DNA from: Gemmatales bacterium
GTDB lineage: Bacteria > Planctomycetota > Planctomycetia > Gemmatales > Gemmataceae
Length of the DNA stretch: 64,000 nt
Reading direction: 5' to 3'
NCBI GenBank assembly: GCA_026004675.1
Contig: BPJP01000007.1
Location: forward strand, 124,001 to 188,000
Position numbers and translations under genes: made by a program. The stretch's first letter is position 1; each line of letters starts with the position of its first letter. Below the pieces are notes generated by a model. It worked only from the letters and a program-made list of their open reading frames with translations, ran no database searches and was not told where the DNA came from. Positions 8,542 through 17,894 of this stretch are shown one piece after another.

Positions 8542-9413
8542 CGGATCGCCAATGCTACAATTCTTCGGTCGGCAAGCGCCAGATACGCCTGGTCAGCTAA
8601 CGGGGTCAGAACGTGACCAACCAACGGAGACTCCGGTCGATAGGTGCCTGATTGCTTTCCGCTACTGGTTCGAAAGTCGAGCGTATGATCCAGCGTTGCA
8701 GCGAGAATGGTTGTGCCGTTATAGGCAATTGCCGCCCGTCGGCAGGGACCAGTCACTGCCATTTGGCCGAGCTTTTTCCCGTCGGCGGAGTATCGCTGAA
8801 TACCTTCGGAAAAACAGGCACAAACGATTTGGCTTCCGTCCCCGGTTACCGCCAGGGACCCGATATAAGCGACCAAACCATCACGCCAGATGATTTTGCC
8901 CTTGGCATCGATCCCCCCCACAAGGCCATAATCGGCGGCGCCAATGAGCAAAGGTTTTTCCGGCACGAAAGCCAGATGATGAAGCGACCGCGGAACACCC
9001 ACGCGAAAGACGACCTCTCCCAACCAGTTGTAAACCTGTACGCTGCTTCGTTGGTCAGCCACCGCTAAATATCGCCCATACGGTTCCAAGGCGATGGCGG
9101 TTGGCATGGCTTTCAGCTGGACGTGTCGTTTCACGGAGAAGTCAGGCGCCAGCCAGAATACGTCGCCGTTCCGTCCAGTGGCGATAAAGACGTCGCCCGT
9201 GTCGCTTGCACAGGCTGAGAGGATGCTGAACGGCAGACGTGTTTGTCCCTGGATGTCTCCAGAGTGATCGATCAAATACAGCCATGACTCGGCATCCCAA
9301 ACGAGAAGGCAATTCTTTTCGCGTGCCAGCGCCAAACCGCGCGGAGGATGCGGGATGGTTCGCGACCAGAGAAGGGTGGTCGTAGTTGAGTAGCGAGCAA
9401 ATCGCTGATTCAT
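8520..9413 (-). CDS. Beta-propeller-like hypothetical protein
   Basis: A 297-residue protein made of repeating strand units of WD40/PQQ type: LLVWDAESWLYLID, VFIATGRNGDVFWL, YLAVADQRSSVQVYNW, LLIGAADYGLVGGID and IVCACFSEGIQRYSADG. No catalytic motif or clear signal peptide is visible. Its ATG overlaps the stop codon of the upstream S41 protease gene (TGATG at 9411-9415), so the two are translationally coupled. A partner or scaffold role beside the protease is inference only. Its 3' end overlaps the DUF2007 gene. Confidence 0.7.
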   Translation of the reverse strand: MNQRFARYSTTTTLLWSRTIPHPPRGLALAREKNCLLVWDAESWLYLIDHSGDIQGQTRLPFSILSACASDTGDVFIATGRNGDVFWLAPDFSVKRHVQLKAMPTAIALEPYGRYLAVADQRSSVQVYNWLGEVVFRVGVPRSLHHLAFVPEKPLLIGAADYGLVGGIDAKGKIIWRDGLVAYIGSLAVTGDGSQIVCACFSEGIQRYSADGKKLGQMAVTGPCRRAAIAYNGTTILAATLDHTLDFRTSSGKQSGTYRPESPLVGHVLTPLADQAYLALADRRIVALAIRQPSSES

Positions 9414-10969
9414 CAGCGGGGCATGAGAACTTGTTCACGGGCAAGGTTTTGCGCTTCGAGGAGCTGCTCATCGAAGTCGCCGCCGCGTGGCACAGCGACA
9501 TCGGGAGAGATACCGATGCCATTGAAGTCATTTTGCAGCGGAGACAGCAACCTGGCCCAAGTGATACGAATACCGCCCGCCTGAACGGTCTTCCATTCGA
9601 TCAGATGTTGCACGGTTCCTTTGCCATAGGTCGGCTGGCCAACTAGCGTTGCCCGGCGATTTTCCTTCAAGGCTGCGGCCAAGACCTCTGCTGCACTGGA
9701 AGTACTTCCATCGACGAGTACGACCAACGGCACGGTCAGTGGTGCTGGATTCTGTGACACGTATCGGGTCTGGCTGTGTTTGCCTTGGGTGTCAACGATA
9801 AAGGAACCTTCGGGCAAAAACCGCTCGGCAACTTGGACCGCGGATTGAAATAGCCCTCCGGCATTGCCACGCAAATCGAGCACCAGCGCTTTCATTCCTT
9901 GATCGGCCAGATTTTCGATCGCTGTGTTCAACTCGGCCAAAGTGTTTTGGTGAAAGCCGATGAGGTGGATATAGCCGATACCAGCGTTCATGTCGATCAT
10001 GCGGACCTCGGCAACGCTGGTGTGCACTGGTACGCGCACGAGCGACACGCTGCGTTTTTGTCCTCTCGACTCGACATCGAGTCGAACCATCGAGCCGACT
10101 TTTCCGAGAAGTTGTTGCGCCACGTCGTTCAGATGGGCGTTTTTCGCGACGGGCTGTCCATCAATGGCCAAAAGAAGATCGCCTTGGAACAAGCCAGCCT
10201 GCGCCGCTGGGCTGCCGGTGAACACCTGGCTTATCACAATCCCCTGGTTTGAAAAGGCCAACTCGACTCCAATACCAACCATTTGTCCCTGTAGCGCAGC
10301 GCGGTCGTTCTGGATGTCGCTGGGTGTCAGATAGTAGGTATGTTCGTCAAGCGAATTGCACGCCCCACAAGTCATTTCCAGAATCGCGACTGTGGGCTTC
10401 AGGCCGATTTGCTTTTCGAGCATCAACGCAATTCGAAAAACATACCGGCGTGCGTCGGCTAAGGTTTTCACGGGACGAGCATGCCAATCTGACAACCTCC
10501 GCAAAACATCTTCAATGCTGGCCTGGCTGGCAGTGCTGACGAACTCCTTGCGAAAGGCTGGATCTCTCAGCGAGAGGCGGATTTCGTCGACACTATTTCG
10601 ATAAAGCGAGGCGAATTGGGCCGCACTCTCTGTCGCATATTCCCGACGGATTTGTTTGAGAACTTCCTCGTACAAAAGCAGAGCGTCGCGAGCCGAAATC
10701 ATGAGAACCTGGTCGCGAAAACTGGCGTCCTGGTAGCGCCGAACCCGATGAAAGTGCCTCAGACAGGTCTTGAATTTGCGTTTGATTTCCGGTTGCGTTC
10801 GATCTTGCGTTAAAGCGTATGCGTAAAAAGCGCAAGCACGTTCCCAGTCGTTTTGGCGCTCATGTTCGCGAGCCTGGTGGAGAACTTCCTGGAGGCTGAC
10901 TTCGGCGCGGACACTCGCGGCTAGTCCCAAAAACACAAGCACGAACAGAACAACAAAACGCCGCTTCAC
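9413..10969 (-). CDS. S41 family carboxyl-terminal processing protease with PDZ domain
   Basis: A 518-residue exported serine protease of the CtpA/Prc family. The signal peptide covers about residues 1-22. A helical region with a Cys pair (CGAC, about 201-204) comes next. A PDZ domain follows at about 230-310 (GIVISQVFTGSPAAQAGL) and then the S41 core. The GSTSSAAEVLAAAL segment (about 421-434) holds the nucleophilic serine, and YGKGTVQ supplies the general-base lysine, K450. LVLDLRGNAGG is the usual S41 core strand. It should cleave periplasmic or envelope proteins at their C-terminal ends. It overlaps the following propeller gene by one base, suggesting one operon. Confidence 0.92.
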   Translation of the reverse strand: MKRRFVVLFVLVFLGLAASVRAEVSLQEVLHQAREHERQNDWERACAFYAYALTQDRTQPEIKRKFKTCLRHFHRVRRYQDASFRDQVLMISARDALLLYEEVLKQIRREYATESAAQFASLYRNSVDEIRLSLRDPAFRKEFVSTASQASIEDVLRRLSDWHARPVKTLADARRYVFRIALMLEKQIGLKPTVAILEMTCGACNSLDEHTYYLTPSDIQNDRAALQGQMVGIGVELAFSNQGIVISQVFTGSPAAQAGLFQGDLLLAIDGQPVAKNAHLNDVAQQLLGKVGSMVRLDVESRGQKRSVSLVRVPVHTSVAEVRMIDMNAGIGYIHLIGFHQNTLAELNTAIENLADQGMKALVLDLRGNAGGLFQSAVQVAERFLPEGSFIVDTQGKHSQTRYVSQNPAPLTVPLVVLVDGSTSSAAEVLAAALKENRRATLVGQPTYGKGTVQHLIEWKTVQAGGIRITWARLLSPLQNDFNGIGISPDVAVPRGGDFDEQLLEAQNLAREQVLMPR

Positions 10970-11250
10970 AGGGTATCCTCCATTCGCTCCGCCGTTTCCC
11001 TGTATAAAGAACGCCCGCCAGTATAAAACGTTGGCGCACCTCCGTCAAATAGACGTTTTAGAAAAAGCAAAAGATTTTTCCACTTCTCAGGCATTTGAGA
11101 GAATGGGCCTCGATCGCAAAAATAACGGGGAAAAAAAGTCTCGGCTGGTTGCCGATTTTCGCCTTTATCCGATAATGTCTCTCGACTTGGGTTGCCTTGG
11201 AAGCCGGCTTCGGTCGGCCCCTCGCTTCTTATCTTTCGAGAAGATCCGAC

Positions 11251-12138
11251 ATGACGATTGCACCAGTGCTTGAAACCAAGATCACCGAGTTTCCCTGCCG
11301 ACACGGCAAGGTTCGTGACATTTACGACCTTGGCGATCGATTAGTGATTGTCGCCAGCGACCGGATCAGCGCGTTCGACTGGGTGTTGCCGACAGGCATC
11401 CCGGACAAAGGCAGAATCCTCACTCATATGACCAAATTCTGGTTCGACTTTTTGAAAGTGCCCAATCATTTTTTGTCGATGGACATCAAAGAGATGGGGC
11501 CGCCCTTTGAACGTCATGCTGACATCCTTGCTGGGCGATCGATGCTGGTTCGCAAAGCTGAGGTCGTCCCCGTCGAGTGTGTCGTTCGGGGTTATCTCGC
11601 AGGATCGGGGTGGAAGGAATACGTAAAAAGCGGCAGGGTCTGCGGCATCCAGCTGCCTCCCGGGCTGAAAGAAAGTGAACGCTTGCCAGAACCTATCTTC
11701 ACTCCTGCCACCAAGGAAGACCAGGGGCATGACATCAACATCTCATGGGAGGAGATGGTAAAAATTACCGGCGCCGATTTGGCGGAGGAGCTGCGCCGCC
11801 GAAGCCTTGACATCTATTGCCGAGCTACAGACTACGCCCGCTCGAAAGGCATCATCATTGCCGACACGAAGTTCGAATTTGGCAAACTTCCCAATGGCGA
11901 AATCATCCTGATCGACGAAGTCTTGACCCCCGATAGTTCCCGCTTCTGGCCGGCTGACCAGTTCCAGCCAGGACGCGGTCAGCCTTCCTATGACAAGCAA
12001 TTTGTTCGCGACTGGCTCGAACAATCGGGTTGGGACAAAAACAGCGAACCACCTCCATTGCCCGATGATATCGTGCAGCGAACGCGCAGCAAGTATCTCG
12101 AAGCCTTTGAACGGCTAACCGGCGAACGGCTTGCCTGA
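11251..12138 (+). CDS. purC: Phosphoribosylaminoimidazole-succinocarboxamide synthase
   Basis: Catalyses the ATP-dependent joining of CAIR and aspartate in purine synthesis. The start at ATG 11251 gives a 295-residue SAICAR synthetase. The nucleotide-binding segment GKVRDIYDLGDRLVIVASDR is near the N-terminus, the family signature VECVVRGYLAGSGWKEY is central, and LIDEVLTPDSSRFW precedes a C-terminal helical part. The length fits the longer eukaryote-like bacterial form. It stands alone among non-purine genes. The 281 bases upstream (10970-11250) are shared with the divergent S41 protease gene and show no coding signal. Confidence 0.96.
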   Translation: MTIAPVLETKITEFPCRHGKVRDIYDLGDRLVIVASDRISAFDWVLPTGIPDKGRILTHMTKFWFDFLKVPNHFLSMDIKEMGPPFERHADILAGRSMLVRKAEVVPVECVVRGYLAGSGWKEYVKSGRVCGIQLPPGLKESERLPEPIFTPATKEDQGHDINISWEEMVKITGADLAEELRRRSLDIYCRATDYARSKGIIIADTKFEFGKLPNGEIILIDEVLTPDSSRFWPADQFQPGRGQPSYDKQFVRDWLEQSGWDKNSEPPPLPDDIVQRTRSKYLEAFERLTGERLA

Positions 12139-12403
12139 CAAAAACGCCGCCTCTCCGGAAGCATCGTTCGTTGAGGGCGCTGTGATTTTCACTGCCCATC
12201 GCGTCGCGGTCGCGCCATGCGCCGTGACGTTCGCCCAAAACGCCAGTCGTCTTCAGGAGATGATAGCGTTCCGATTGGCGAATAGCGGAACCAGCAGGTA
12301 ATATATTCTCATCGTCTGGTCTCGAGTTCAGCTGGCCCGCACCACGGTGGCGGGTTCCACCTACCGGGTGGCGCCAACTGTCTGTCACTGGAGAAAGAAT
12401 CCA

Positions 12404-13459
12404 TTGACCAAGCCTGATTCGTCACGGAAACGCGAGTTCGCCAGCGACACATGGGCAGGCCTGTGTTCAAGCGCGATGGAGGCCCTTCGGGACGCGAACG
12501 TCGGCCACGCCGATTCCTATGGCGCTGATCCATGGACCGAAAAGGCGGTCGATCGGCTACGCCAGGTTTTTGATGCTGATTGTGAAGTTTATTTCGTTTT
12601 GACAGGCACGGCAGCCAATTCGCTTGCCTTGGCTGCGATGTGCCAGCCTTACCATGCGGTCATCTGCTATGCCGATGCCCACATTCAGACCGACGAGTGC
12701 GGCTGCCCCGAATTTCTCGGCCGGGGGCTTAAGCTCACTACCGTCGCCGGCGCCGAAGGCAAACTGACGCCGACCGGCATTCTCGATGCCGTGCAAAAAC
12801 ATCGCGACGTTCACAGCAATAAACCATCCGCCATCAGCATCAGCCAGGCAACCGAGGTCGGTACGGTTTACAGCGTCGCCGAACTTCAGGCGCTTGCCGA
12901 GGTGGCAAGAGAGTTGCGACTTGCGATTCACATGGACGGGGCTCGGCTGGCGAACGCCCTGGCGACATTGCAAGTCGCTCCGAAGGAAATCACCTGGCAG
13001 GTTGGTGTCGATGTCTTGTGTCTAGGAGGGACGAAAAATGGCATCGCCGTTGGCGACGCCATCGTCTTTTTCAATCGGGACATGGCTCGAGAGTTCCCCT
13101 ATCGTGTGAAACAGGCCGGTCATTTGCTGTCCAAGATGCGCTTGATGACGGCACCGTGGGCGGCCCTTCTCGAATCGGGCGTCTGGCTGGAAAACGCCCG
13201 CCACGCCAACCGGATGGCACAATATCTTGAGCAGAAGCTGCGTGAGATCCCCGGCATCGAAATCCGATACCCTGTTCAAGCCAACGGCGTATTCGTGCTC
13301 ATGCCGCCAGCATGGCTGGAAGCCTTGCATGGTAGAGGCTGGCATTTTTACAACATAGCTGGTGCAGAACGGCTTATGTGTTCCTGGGACACGCAACCGG
13401 AAGATATCGATGCGCTTCATCACGACTTGCGCGAGATCGTCGCCAGCGTTCCTTCATGA
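12404..13459 (+). CDS. Low-specificity L-threonine aldolase-like PLP enzyme
   Basis: A 351-residue fold-type I PLP enzyme of the beta-eliminating lyase/threonine aldolase family, expected to split threonine or allo-threonine into glycine and acetaldehyde. FASDTWAG opens the domain, VLTGTAANSLAL is the cofactor-phosphate loop, IHMDGARLANAL holds the PLP-ring aspartate, and CLGGTKNG carries the Schiff-base lysine. The start is set at TTG 12404 because GGAGAAAG sits just upstream and the family N-terminus begins there; an in-frame ATG at 12347 would add 19 unusual residues. Nothing recognisable lies in the 265 bases after purC. Convergent with the next gene. Confidence 0.88.
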   Translation: MTKPDSSRKREFASDTWAGLCSSAMEALRDANVGHADSYGADPWTEKAVDRLRQVFDADCEVYFVLTGTAANSLALAAMCQPYHAVICYADAHIQTDECGCPEFLGRGLKLTTVAGAEGKLTPTGILDAVQKHRDVHSNKPSAISISQATEVGTVYSVAELQALAEVARELRLAIHMDGARLANALATLQVAPKEITWQVGVDVLCLGGTKNGIAVGDAIVFFNRDMAREFPYRVKQAGHLLSKMRLMTAPWAALLESGVWLENARHANRMAQYLEQKLREIPGIEIRYPVQANGVFVLMPPAWLEALHGRGWHFYNIAGAERLMCSWDTQPEDIDALHHDLREIVASVPS

Positions 13460-13482
13460 CCAAAAAAGGAGAGCCATCGGCT

Positions 13483-14064
13483 TCAGGGCAACAAGCCTCC
13501 TCCTGAAGCTGGCGATGTTTCGCGCAGGTTGACCCATTCGACGGCAAATGTTGCCTGGCGAACCGCCGCCGGAAAATAGGCGTCAACCAGACCGAGGTTA
13601 GCAGCTTCCTGCCAGGTTAGTGGTTCCGGTTTGGGACACGATTTGCACAAGTACAGACGAGTGGCACCGGCGATGATCGCCGCCCGGGCTGCCACCGAAT
13701 CGCTCGTCACATTCCAACAATGAGGAAGGGTATCATCACGAGTGCAGAACTCATATGGGTCCAGCACAACGACCCCCTCTGCCGCCGTGTCTCGTGGATC
13801 GCTAGCGATTTTTGACCCGGGGATTAACCTGTGCAAAAACAGCGTGTTGACCGACATGGCTCGCAGTGCCAGCCAATGGGAAGCTTCGTTGCCGAGCCGA
13901 TGCAGACGGTCGAATCGGCGAATGAGATCTGCCAATGGTCCGCCGCCTGGGACAAGCAAGACACGGTCCTTGGAAAAACGATTCAGCCATGCGCTCAAGC
14001 GTAAAGCCAAATCAGGCAAGTCGAACAAACTGCCACCGATTTTCGCAGTGATCGGCTGCTTCAT
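13483..14064 (-). CDS. Amino acid kinase superfamily protein, possibly MfnE-like
   Basis: A 193-residue protein with the compact amino-acid-kinase fold. TAKIGGSLFDL at the start and VLLVPGGGPLADLIR form the Gly-rich phosphate loops, and a late WNVTSDSVAARAA is the nucleotide-binding turn. The best match I recognise is the short kinase of methanofuran synthesis (MfnE) found with tetrahydromethanopterin genes in archaea and also in methylotrophs and planctomycetes. That name is family-based inference, and no other C1-cofactor gene is in the window. ATG 14064 was chosen because the fold begins right there; a longer frame reaches 14208. Its 5' end faces the dGTPase-like gene. Confidence 0.7.
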   Translation of the reverse strand: MKQPITAKIGGSLFDLPDLALRLSAWLNRFSKDRVLLVPGGGPLADLIRRFDRLHRLGNEASHWLALRAMSVNTLFLHRLIPGSKIASDPRDTAAEGVVVLDPYEFCTRDDTLPHCWNVTSDSVAARAAIIAGATRLYLCKSCPKPEPLTWQEAANLGLVDAYFPAAVRQATFAVEWVNLRETSPASGGGLLP

Positions 14065-14179
14065 CGAGGAACTCAGCGTGCTGGGCGCTCGTCGTTCGAG
14101 GTAATCGGCAAAATCGGCCTGCTTTTGATATACTGGCTGGAAAGTCAGGCGGGCAGAATCGAATCGGCACGCGGGATGA

Positions 14180-15358
14180 ATGAAGTACATGTCGACGACG
14201 GACTCCATTTTCGAAGCTCCGAATTGGCTCGACCGCGAAGACGAAGTTTTGGCGCCTTACGCGATGAAGACGCGCCATAGTCGAGGACGGCAGCATCCGG
14301 AAGCTTTGCATCCGTATCGGACACACTACCAGCGCGACCGCGACCGCATCGTGCACTCGACGGCATTTCGCCGATTGATGTACAAGACGCAGGTTCTGGT
14401 GAATCAAACCAGCGACCATCATCGGACGCGGCTGACGCATACGTTGGAAGTAGCACAAATTAGCCGGACCATCGCCAGGCAATTGGGGCTGAATGAAGAC
14501 CTCACTGAAGCGATCGCCCTGGCACATGATCTGGGTCATCCGCCATTCGGTCATGCGGGGGAAGAAGCACTTGATGAATGCATGCGCCAGCACGGCGGGT
14601 TCGAGCATAATCTGCACGGCTTGCGTATCGTGACGCTTCTGGAGTACCGCTACAGCGATTTTCCCGGTTTGAACCTGACCTGGGAAGTGCTGGAATCTCT
14701 GGCCCAGCACAGCAAACGGCGTGACGATGCCGAAGTGAAAAAATACTGTGCGGAAGGACAACCTTTTCTCGAAGCGCAAATTGTCGATGCTGCGGATAGT
14801 CTGGCCTACGACACGCACGACGTGGACGATGCTTTGAATATCGGTTTGATTACGCTGGAAGACCTGGAGCAAGTGGAGTTTTGGCGGGCGGCGGTGGAGC
14901 GTGTCCGCCAACGTCACGCCGGTATTACCCGCGACCAATACCAGACTGCGGTGGTGCGGGCATTGATCGACTGGCAGGTCACGGATTTGCTGGAGCACAC
15001 GCGGCGTCGGCTGCGGGAACAAAACATCAAGTCGGTGGAAGATGTCCGCAGCGCGCCACAACTGTTGGCCTTGCCCGGCGAGCAGATTCGCGCTTGGAAA
15101 GCGGAACTGGAGGCGTTCTTGCACACCCATGTTTACCGCCATCATCGCGTCATGAGGATGGCAGCCAAAGGGAAACGGTTTGTCCGAGCCTTATTTGAGG
15201 AATACTGCCGATCTCCCGAGCAATTGCCCAAGCGCTATGCCGAGCGGGCCAGGGAAGGCAACCTCGAACGTAGCGTATGCGATTACCTGGCAGGCATGAC
15301 CGACCGGTTCGCTCAGGACGAATACCTTCGCCTGTTTCAGCCGTATTCGATCGTCTGA
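14180..15358 (+). CDS. dgt: Deoxyguanosinetriphosphate triphosphohydrolase-like protein
   Basis: A 392-residue HD-superfamily metallohydrolase that should remove triphosphate from deoxynucleotides. DRIVHSTAFRRLMYKTQVLV leads into the metal-binding region HHRTRLTHTLEVAQI. The HD pair is in ALAHDLGHPPFGHAGE. A later EAQIVDAADSLAYDTHDVDD supplies the last metal ligand. The length matches the shorter dGTPase-like type rather than E. coli Dgt (505 residues), so dGTP specificity is unproven. An alternative start at ATG 14189 removes three residues. It is convergent with the DUF1445 gene. Confidence 0.9.
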   Translation: MKYMSTTDSIFEAPNWLDREDEVLAPYAMKTRHSRGRQHPEALHPYRTHYQRDRDRIVHSTAFRRLMYKTQVLVNQTSDHHRTRLTHTLEVAQISRTIARQLGLNEDLTEAIALAHDLGHPPFGHAGEEALDECMRQHGGFEHNLHGLRIVTLLEYRYSDFPGLNLTWEVLESLAQHSKRRDDAEVKKYCAEGQPFLEAQIVDAADSLAYDTHDVDDALNIGLITLEDLEQVEFWRAAVERVRQRHAGITRDQYQTAVVRALIDWQVTDLLEHTRRRLREQNIKSVEDVRSAPQLLALPGEQIRAWKAELEAFLHTHVYRHHRVMRMAAKGKRFVRALFEEYCRSPEQLPKRYAERAREGNLERSVCDYLAGMTDRFAQDEYLRLFQPYSIV

Positions 15359-15422
15359 AAAACAAGTTCCATCCGTGGCGCACGTCGTCCGCCTCGTTGG
15401 AGCTGCCAAAGCATTCCTGTCG

Positions 15423-16226
15423 TCAGGATTCCAAGGCGGCATCACGCAGATCGGTGACGAACATGTGCCCCGGCTTGTGCGTGATCAGGAAAGGCAAGCA
15501 CGCCTTCATTGCCACTGCTTGCGGGGTCACGCCGCAAGCCCAAAAGACGGGTATCTCGTTGGCGCGCAGTTCAACCGGATCGCCAAAATCGGGCTGACGC
15601 AAATCCCGGATGCCGATCGATTCCGGATTCCCGAAATGAATGGGGGTGCCGTGTGCCAGAGGGAACCGCGAACAAATGCGCACGGCTTCGATGGCCTGGG
15701 ACGGAAGCATCGGCCGCATTGAAACCACCATCGGCCCCGCGAAAACTCCCGCCGGCTGGCAGGCAATCGTTGTGCAGTACATGGGAACATTGCAACCCGC
15801 TTCGATGTGCCGCAAAGGAAGACCGGCTTCCAAAAGCGCATTCTCAAACGTGAACGAACACCCCAGCAGAAAGGACACGAAGTCGTCGCGCCACCACTGT
15901 CGCAAATGAGTCGGTTCGTCAACGAGCCGACCATCTTCGTAAACGCAATACTTGGGCAAATCAGTCCGCAAATCGGCACCGGGTGCAACCGACTGAGGCT
16001 CCGCGCTTCCTGGGTCCAATACTTCCAGAAGCGGGCAAGCTTTCGGGTTGCGCTGGCAAAACAGCAGGAACTCGAAAGCCAAATCCCTCGGAACGATGAC
16101 CAGATTGGCCTGGACGTATCCCAGTGCCAGTCCCGCAGTGGGGCCTGCCCATTTCCCGGCTCGGCATAGGGTTCTGATTCGATGACCGTCCGCGTGGCGT
16201 AATTCCGTGTGGTCCATTTTCAGCAC
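15423..16226 (-). CDS. DUF1445 family putative hydro-lyase (D-glutamate cyclase-like)
   Basis: A 267-residue cytoplasmic protein with the conserved blocks of the DUF1445/putative hydro-lyase family. These are GPTAGLALGYVQANLVIVP near the N-terminus, DDFVSFLLGCSFTFENALLEAG in the middle, IEAGCNVPMYCTT with paired cysteines, GPMVVSMRPM, and a C-terminal VFWACGVTPQAVAM followed by ITHKPGHMFVTDL. One mammalian member fused to another domain is a D-glutamate cyclase; bacterial members are mostly uncharacterised. The start could be ATG 16226 or ATG 16217. It sits between the dGTPase-like gene (convergent) and a kinase gene on the same strand, 75 bp upstream. Confidence 0.85.
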   Translation of the reverse strand: MLKMDHTELRHADGHRIRTLCRAGKWAGPTAGLALGYVQANLVIVPRDLAFEFLLFCQRNPKACPLLEVLDPGSAEPQSVAPGADLRTDLPKYCVYEDGRLVDEPTHLRQWWRDDFVSFLLGCSFTFENALLEAGLPLRHIEAGCNVPMYCTTIACQPAGVFAGPMVVSMRPMLPSQAIEAVRICSRFPLAHGTPIHFGNPESIGIRDLRQPDFGDPVELRANEIPVFWACGVTPQAVAMKACLPFLITHKPGHMFVTDLRDAALES

Positions 16227-16301
16227 GAGCGAGTCGAAGACAGAAATGCTGCACCTGGAGAAAGCACCCTGGCGGTGTCAGCACCAAAACTAAATGTCGC
16301 T

Positions 16302-17561
16302 CTAAAAGAAAACGTAATACAGGAGCATGCCAAAAACCATCGCCACCAACGCGAGGATGGCGGTTTTGGTCAATTCGCTCATTTCCGAATCGGGTGGCGG
16401 AGCAACGTTTGGCGGTGACGATGGAGATCGCGAATGGGATGGCGTCCAGCCCCTTGTGGTGGTCGCCGCAGCGCGCGGCACGGTCGCGGTGGATTCGTCG
16501 CCAAGAACGTCTCGAAACTCAGGATGCGAACGCAGCGGCGTAAATCGACCGGTTTTGGTTCGACAAATGCGAATGTTGGCAGCATCGCCCAGCAGCCCTT
16601 TCGCCAGAGATTCACGAATCGCCGCTGTCGGACCTTTGACTGAATGGGTCGTGCCGAACTCGTCCTTGTAAACCAGATACCAGATATCGTTGCTCGGCTG
16701 GGTAACGGCGGGTGGCGCAGTTGGAGGGGGCGACACCTGTTCTCCGGTGAGTTCGGCGATAAACTCCGCGCAGGATCGGTGCCTGTTGGCAGGCTCCTTG
16801 TCCATCGACCGCTGGATCACACGTTCGGTGCTTTCGCTGATGTTGGGCACTAGTTTGCGAATAGGCGTCAAATCGTTGTTCATCTTTTTCATCCAGGCAT
16901 CAAGAGGAGACAACGATTTGAACGGCAACTCTCCGGAAACCATCATGTACAGAGTCGCGCCGAGCGAATAGATGTCGCAGCGCACGTCTGCCCCTTTGGC
17001 ATTGCGAAATTGTTCCGGCGCCATGAAATGGGGCGTGCCGAGACCACGGCCTGTGTGCGTCAGATTCAGGTCGGCTTGCGTCTCCTTGACCAGCCCCAGG
17101 TCGGCGAGTTTAACTTCGCCGTTGGGCGTAACCATGATGTTGTCCGGTTTGACGTCGCGGTGAATCAGGCCGTGCCGGTGGGCCTCTTCCAGCCCTCTGG
17201 CGGCCAGTGCGATAACGCGAATCGCCTCGGCTTCCGGCATCTTGCCTTCGCGTTCGAGTTTCTGCCCGACGGACTCCCCCTCGACGAATTCCATGACCAG
17301 GTACGGTCGACCTGCCACAAGCCCATAATCGAGTGCCCGTACGACATTGGGATGGTTGAGCTTGCTGGCAGCGCGAAACTCGTTCTCGAAACGTTTGATC
17401 AGGGTTTGATTGTTGGCGAGATGTTGCGGAACGATTTTAATGGCTACAACCTGACCTGTGGTTTTGTGCCTCCCCCGGTAAACCGTCCCCATGCCCCCTT
17501 CGGCAATCTGCTGGAGCAGGTCGTAATCGCCGACACTTTTTAGAGCCGACTTGAAGATCAT
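16302..17561 (-). CDS. Ser/Thr protein kinase with C-terminal transmembrane anchor
   Basis: A 419-residue PknB-type (Hanks-type) kinase. The Gly-rich loop IAEGGMGTVYRG lies at about 19-30, the ATP-anchoring lysine is K42 (VAIKIV), and the catalytic HRDVKPDN starts at H134. A DLG triplet (154-156) replaces DFG. The kinase domain ends near 270. A Pro-rich linker then leads to a compact domain beginning WYLVYKDEFG that resembles GYF_2-type modules common in planctomycetes. A second low-complexity linker leads to a final hydrophobic helix (TAILALVAMVFGMLLYYVFF). The tail anchor puts the kinase in the cytoplasm at the membrane. Its substrate is unknown. Confidence 0.92.
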   Translation of the reverse strand: MIFKSALKSVGDYDLLQQIAEGGMGTVYRGRHKTTGQVVAIKIVPQHLANNQTLIKRFENEFRAASKLNHPNVVRALDYGLVAGRPYLVMEFVEGESVGQKLEREGKMPEAEAIRVIALAARGLEEAHRHGLIHRDVKPDNIMVTPNGEVKLADLGLVKETQADLNLTHTGRGLGTPHFMAPEQFRNAKGADVRCDIYSLGATLYMMVSGELPFKSLSPLDAWMKKMNNDLTPIRKLVPNISESTERVIQRSMDKEPANRHRSCAEFIAELTGEQVSPPPTAPPAVTQPSNDIWYLVYKDEFGTTHSVKGPTAAIRESLAKGLLGDAANIRICRTKTGRFTPLRSHPEFRDVLGDESTATVPRAAATTTRGWTPSHSRSPSSPPNVAPPPDSEMSELTKTAILALVAMVFGMLLYYVFF

Positions 17562-17894
17562 CGTCGCACGCTCCTGGCGAGAAATCGGCGAACAAGCGCG
17601 ATTCCGCCTTTTTCCGCGGAACTGTGACCTTTGCCCGAACGGATGGACAAGGGACCACGCAACGCTTACGCGCTCTCTCTTTTTTTATTCTACATGTTCA
17701 CTCGCTTGATTGCGCGTCAAAACCGAGAAAGTCGACATGGGCGGAAATGATAATCGCGGTATAACCTGCATCGGCCGAATGCGCCAACCTGTCACGAACC
17801 ACTTTTTCCCCAATTCCCTTGAAGTTGTTTTCCGTTTAGGGATAATGGGAAACATAGAATAACTTCACCTCTTTTGACAGCGGGCGATTCGGCC
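17562..17894. other. Divergent intergenic region
   Basis: These 333 bases lie between the kinase gene (minus) and the coiled-coil cluster (plus). They contain a T-rich tract near 17680-17695 and a possible plus-strand promoter at 17819-17846. No coding signal or structured RNA was recognised. Confidence 0.4.
17819..17846 (+). promoter_or_regulatory. Possible sigma-70-like promoter of the coiled-coil cluster
   Basis: TTGAAG at 17819-17824 and GATAAT at 17841-17846 are separated by 16 bases and lie about 50 bases before ATG 17895. Both hexamers are imperfect, so this is tentative. Confidence 0.35.

Noticed and set aside
14012..15145. Minus-strand open frame of 377 codons opposite the dGTPase-like gene
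   Set aside because: It mirrors the codon structure of a clear HD-family gene and is rich in residues typical of antisense translation; no motif is seen.
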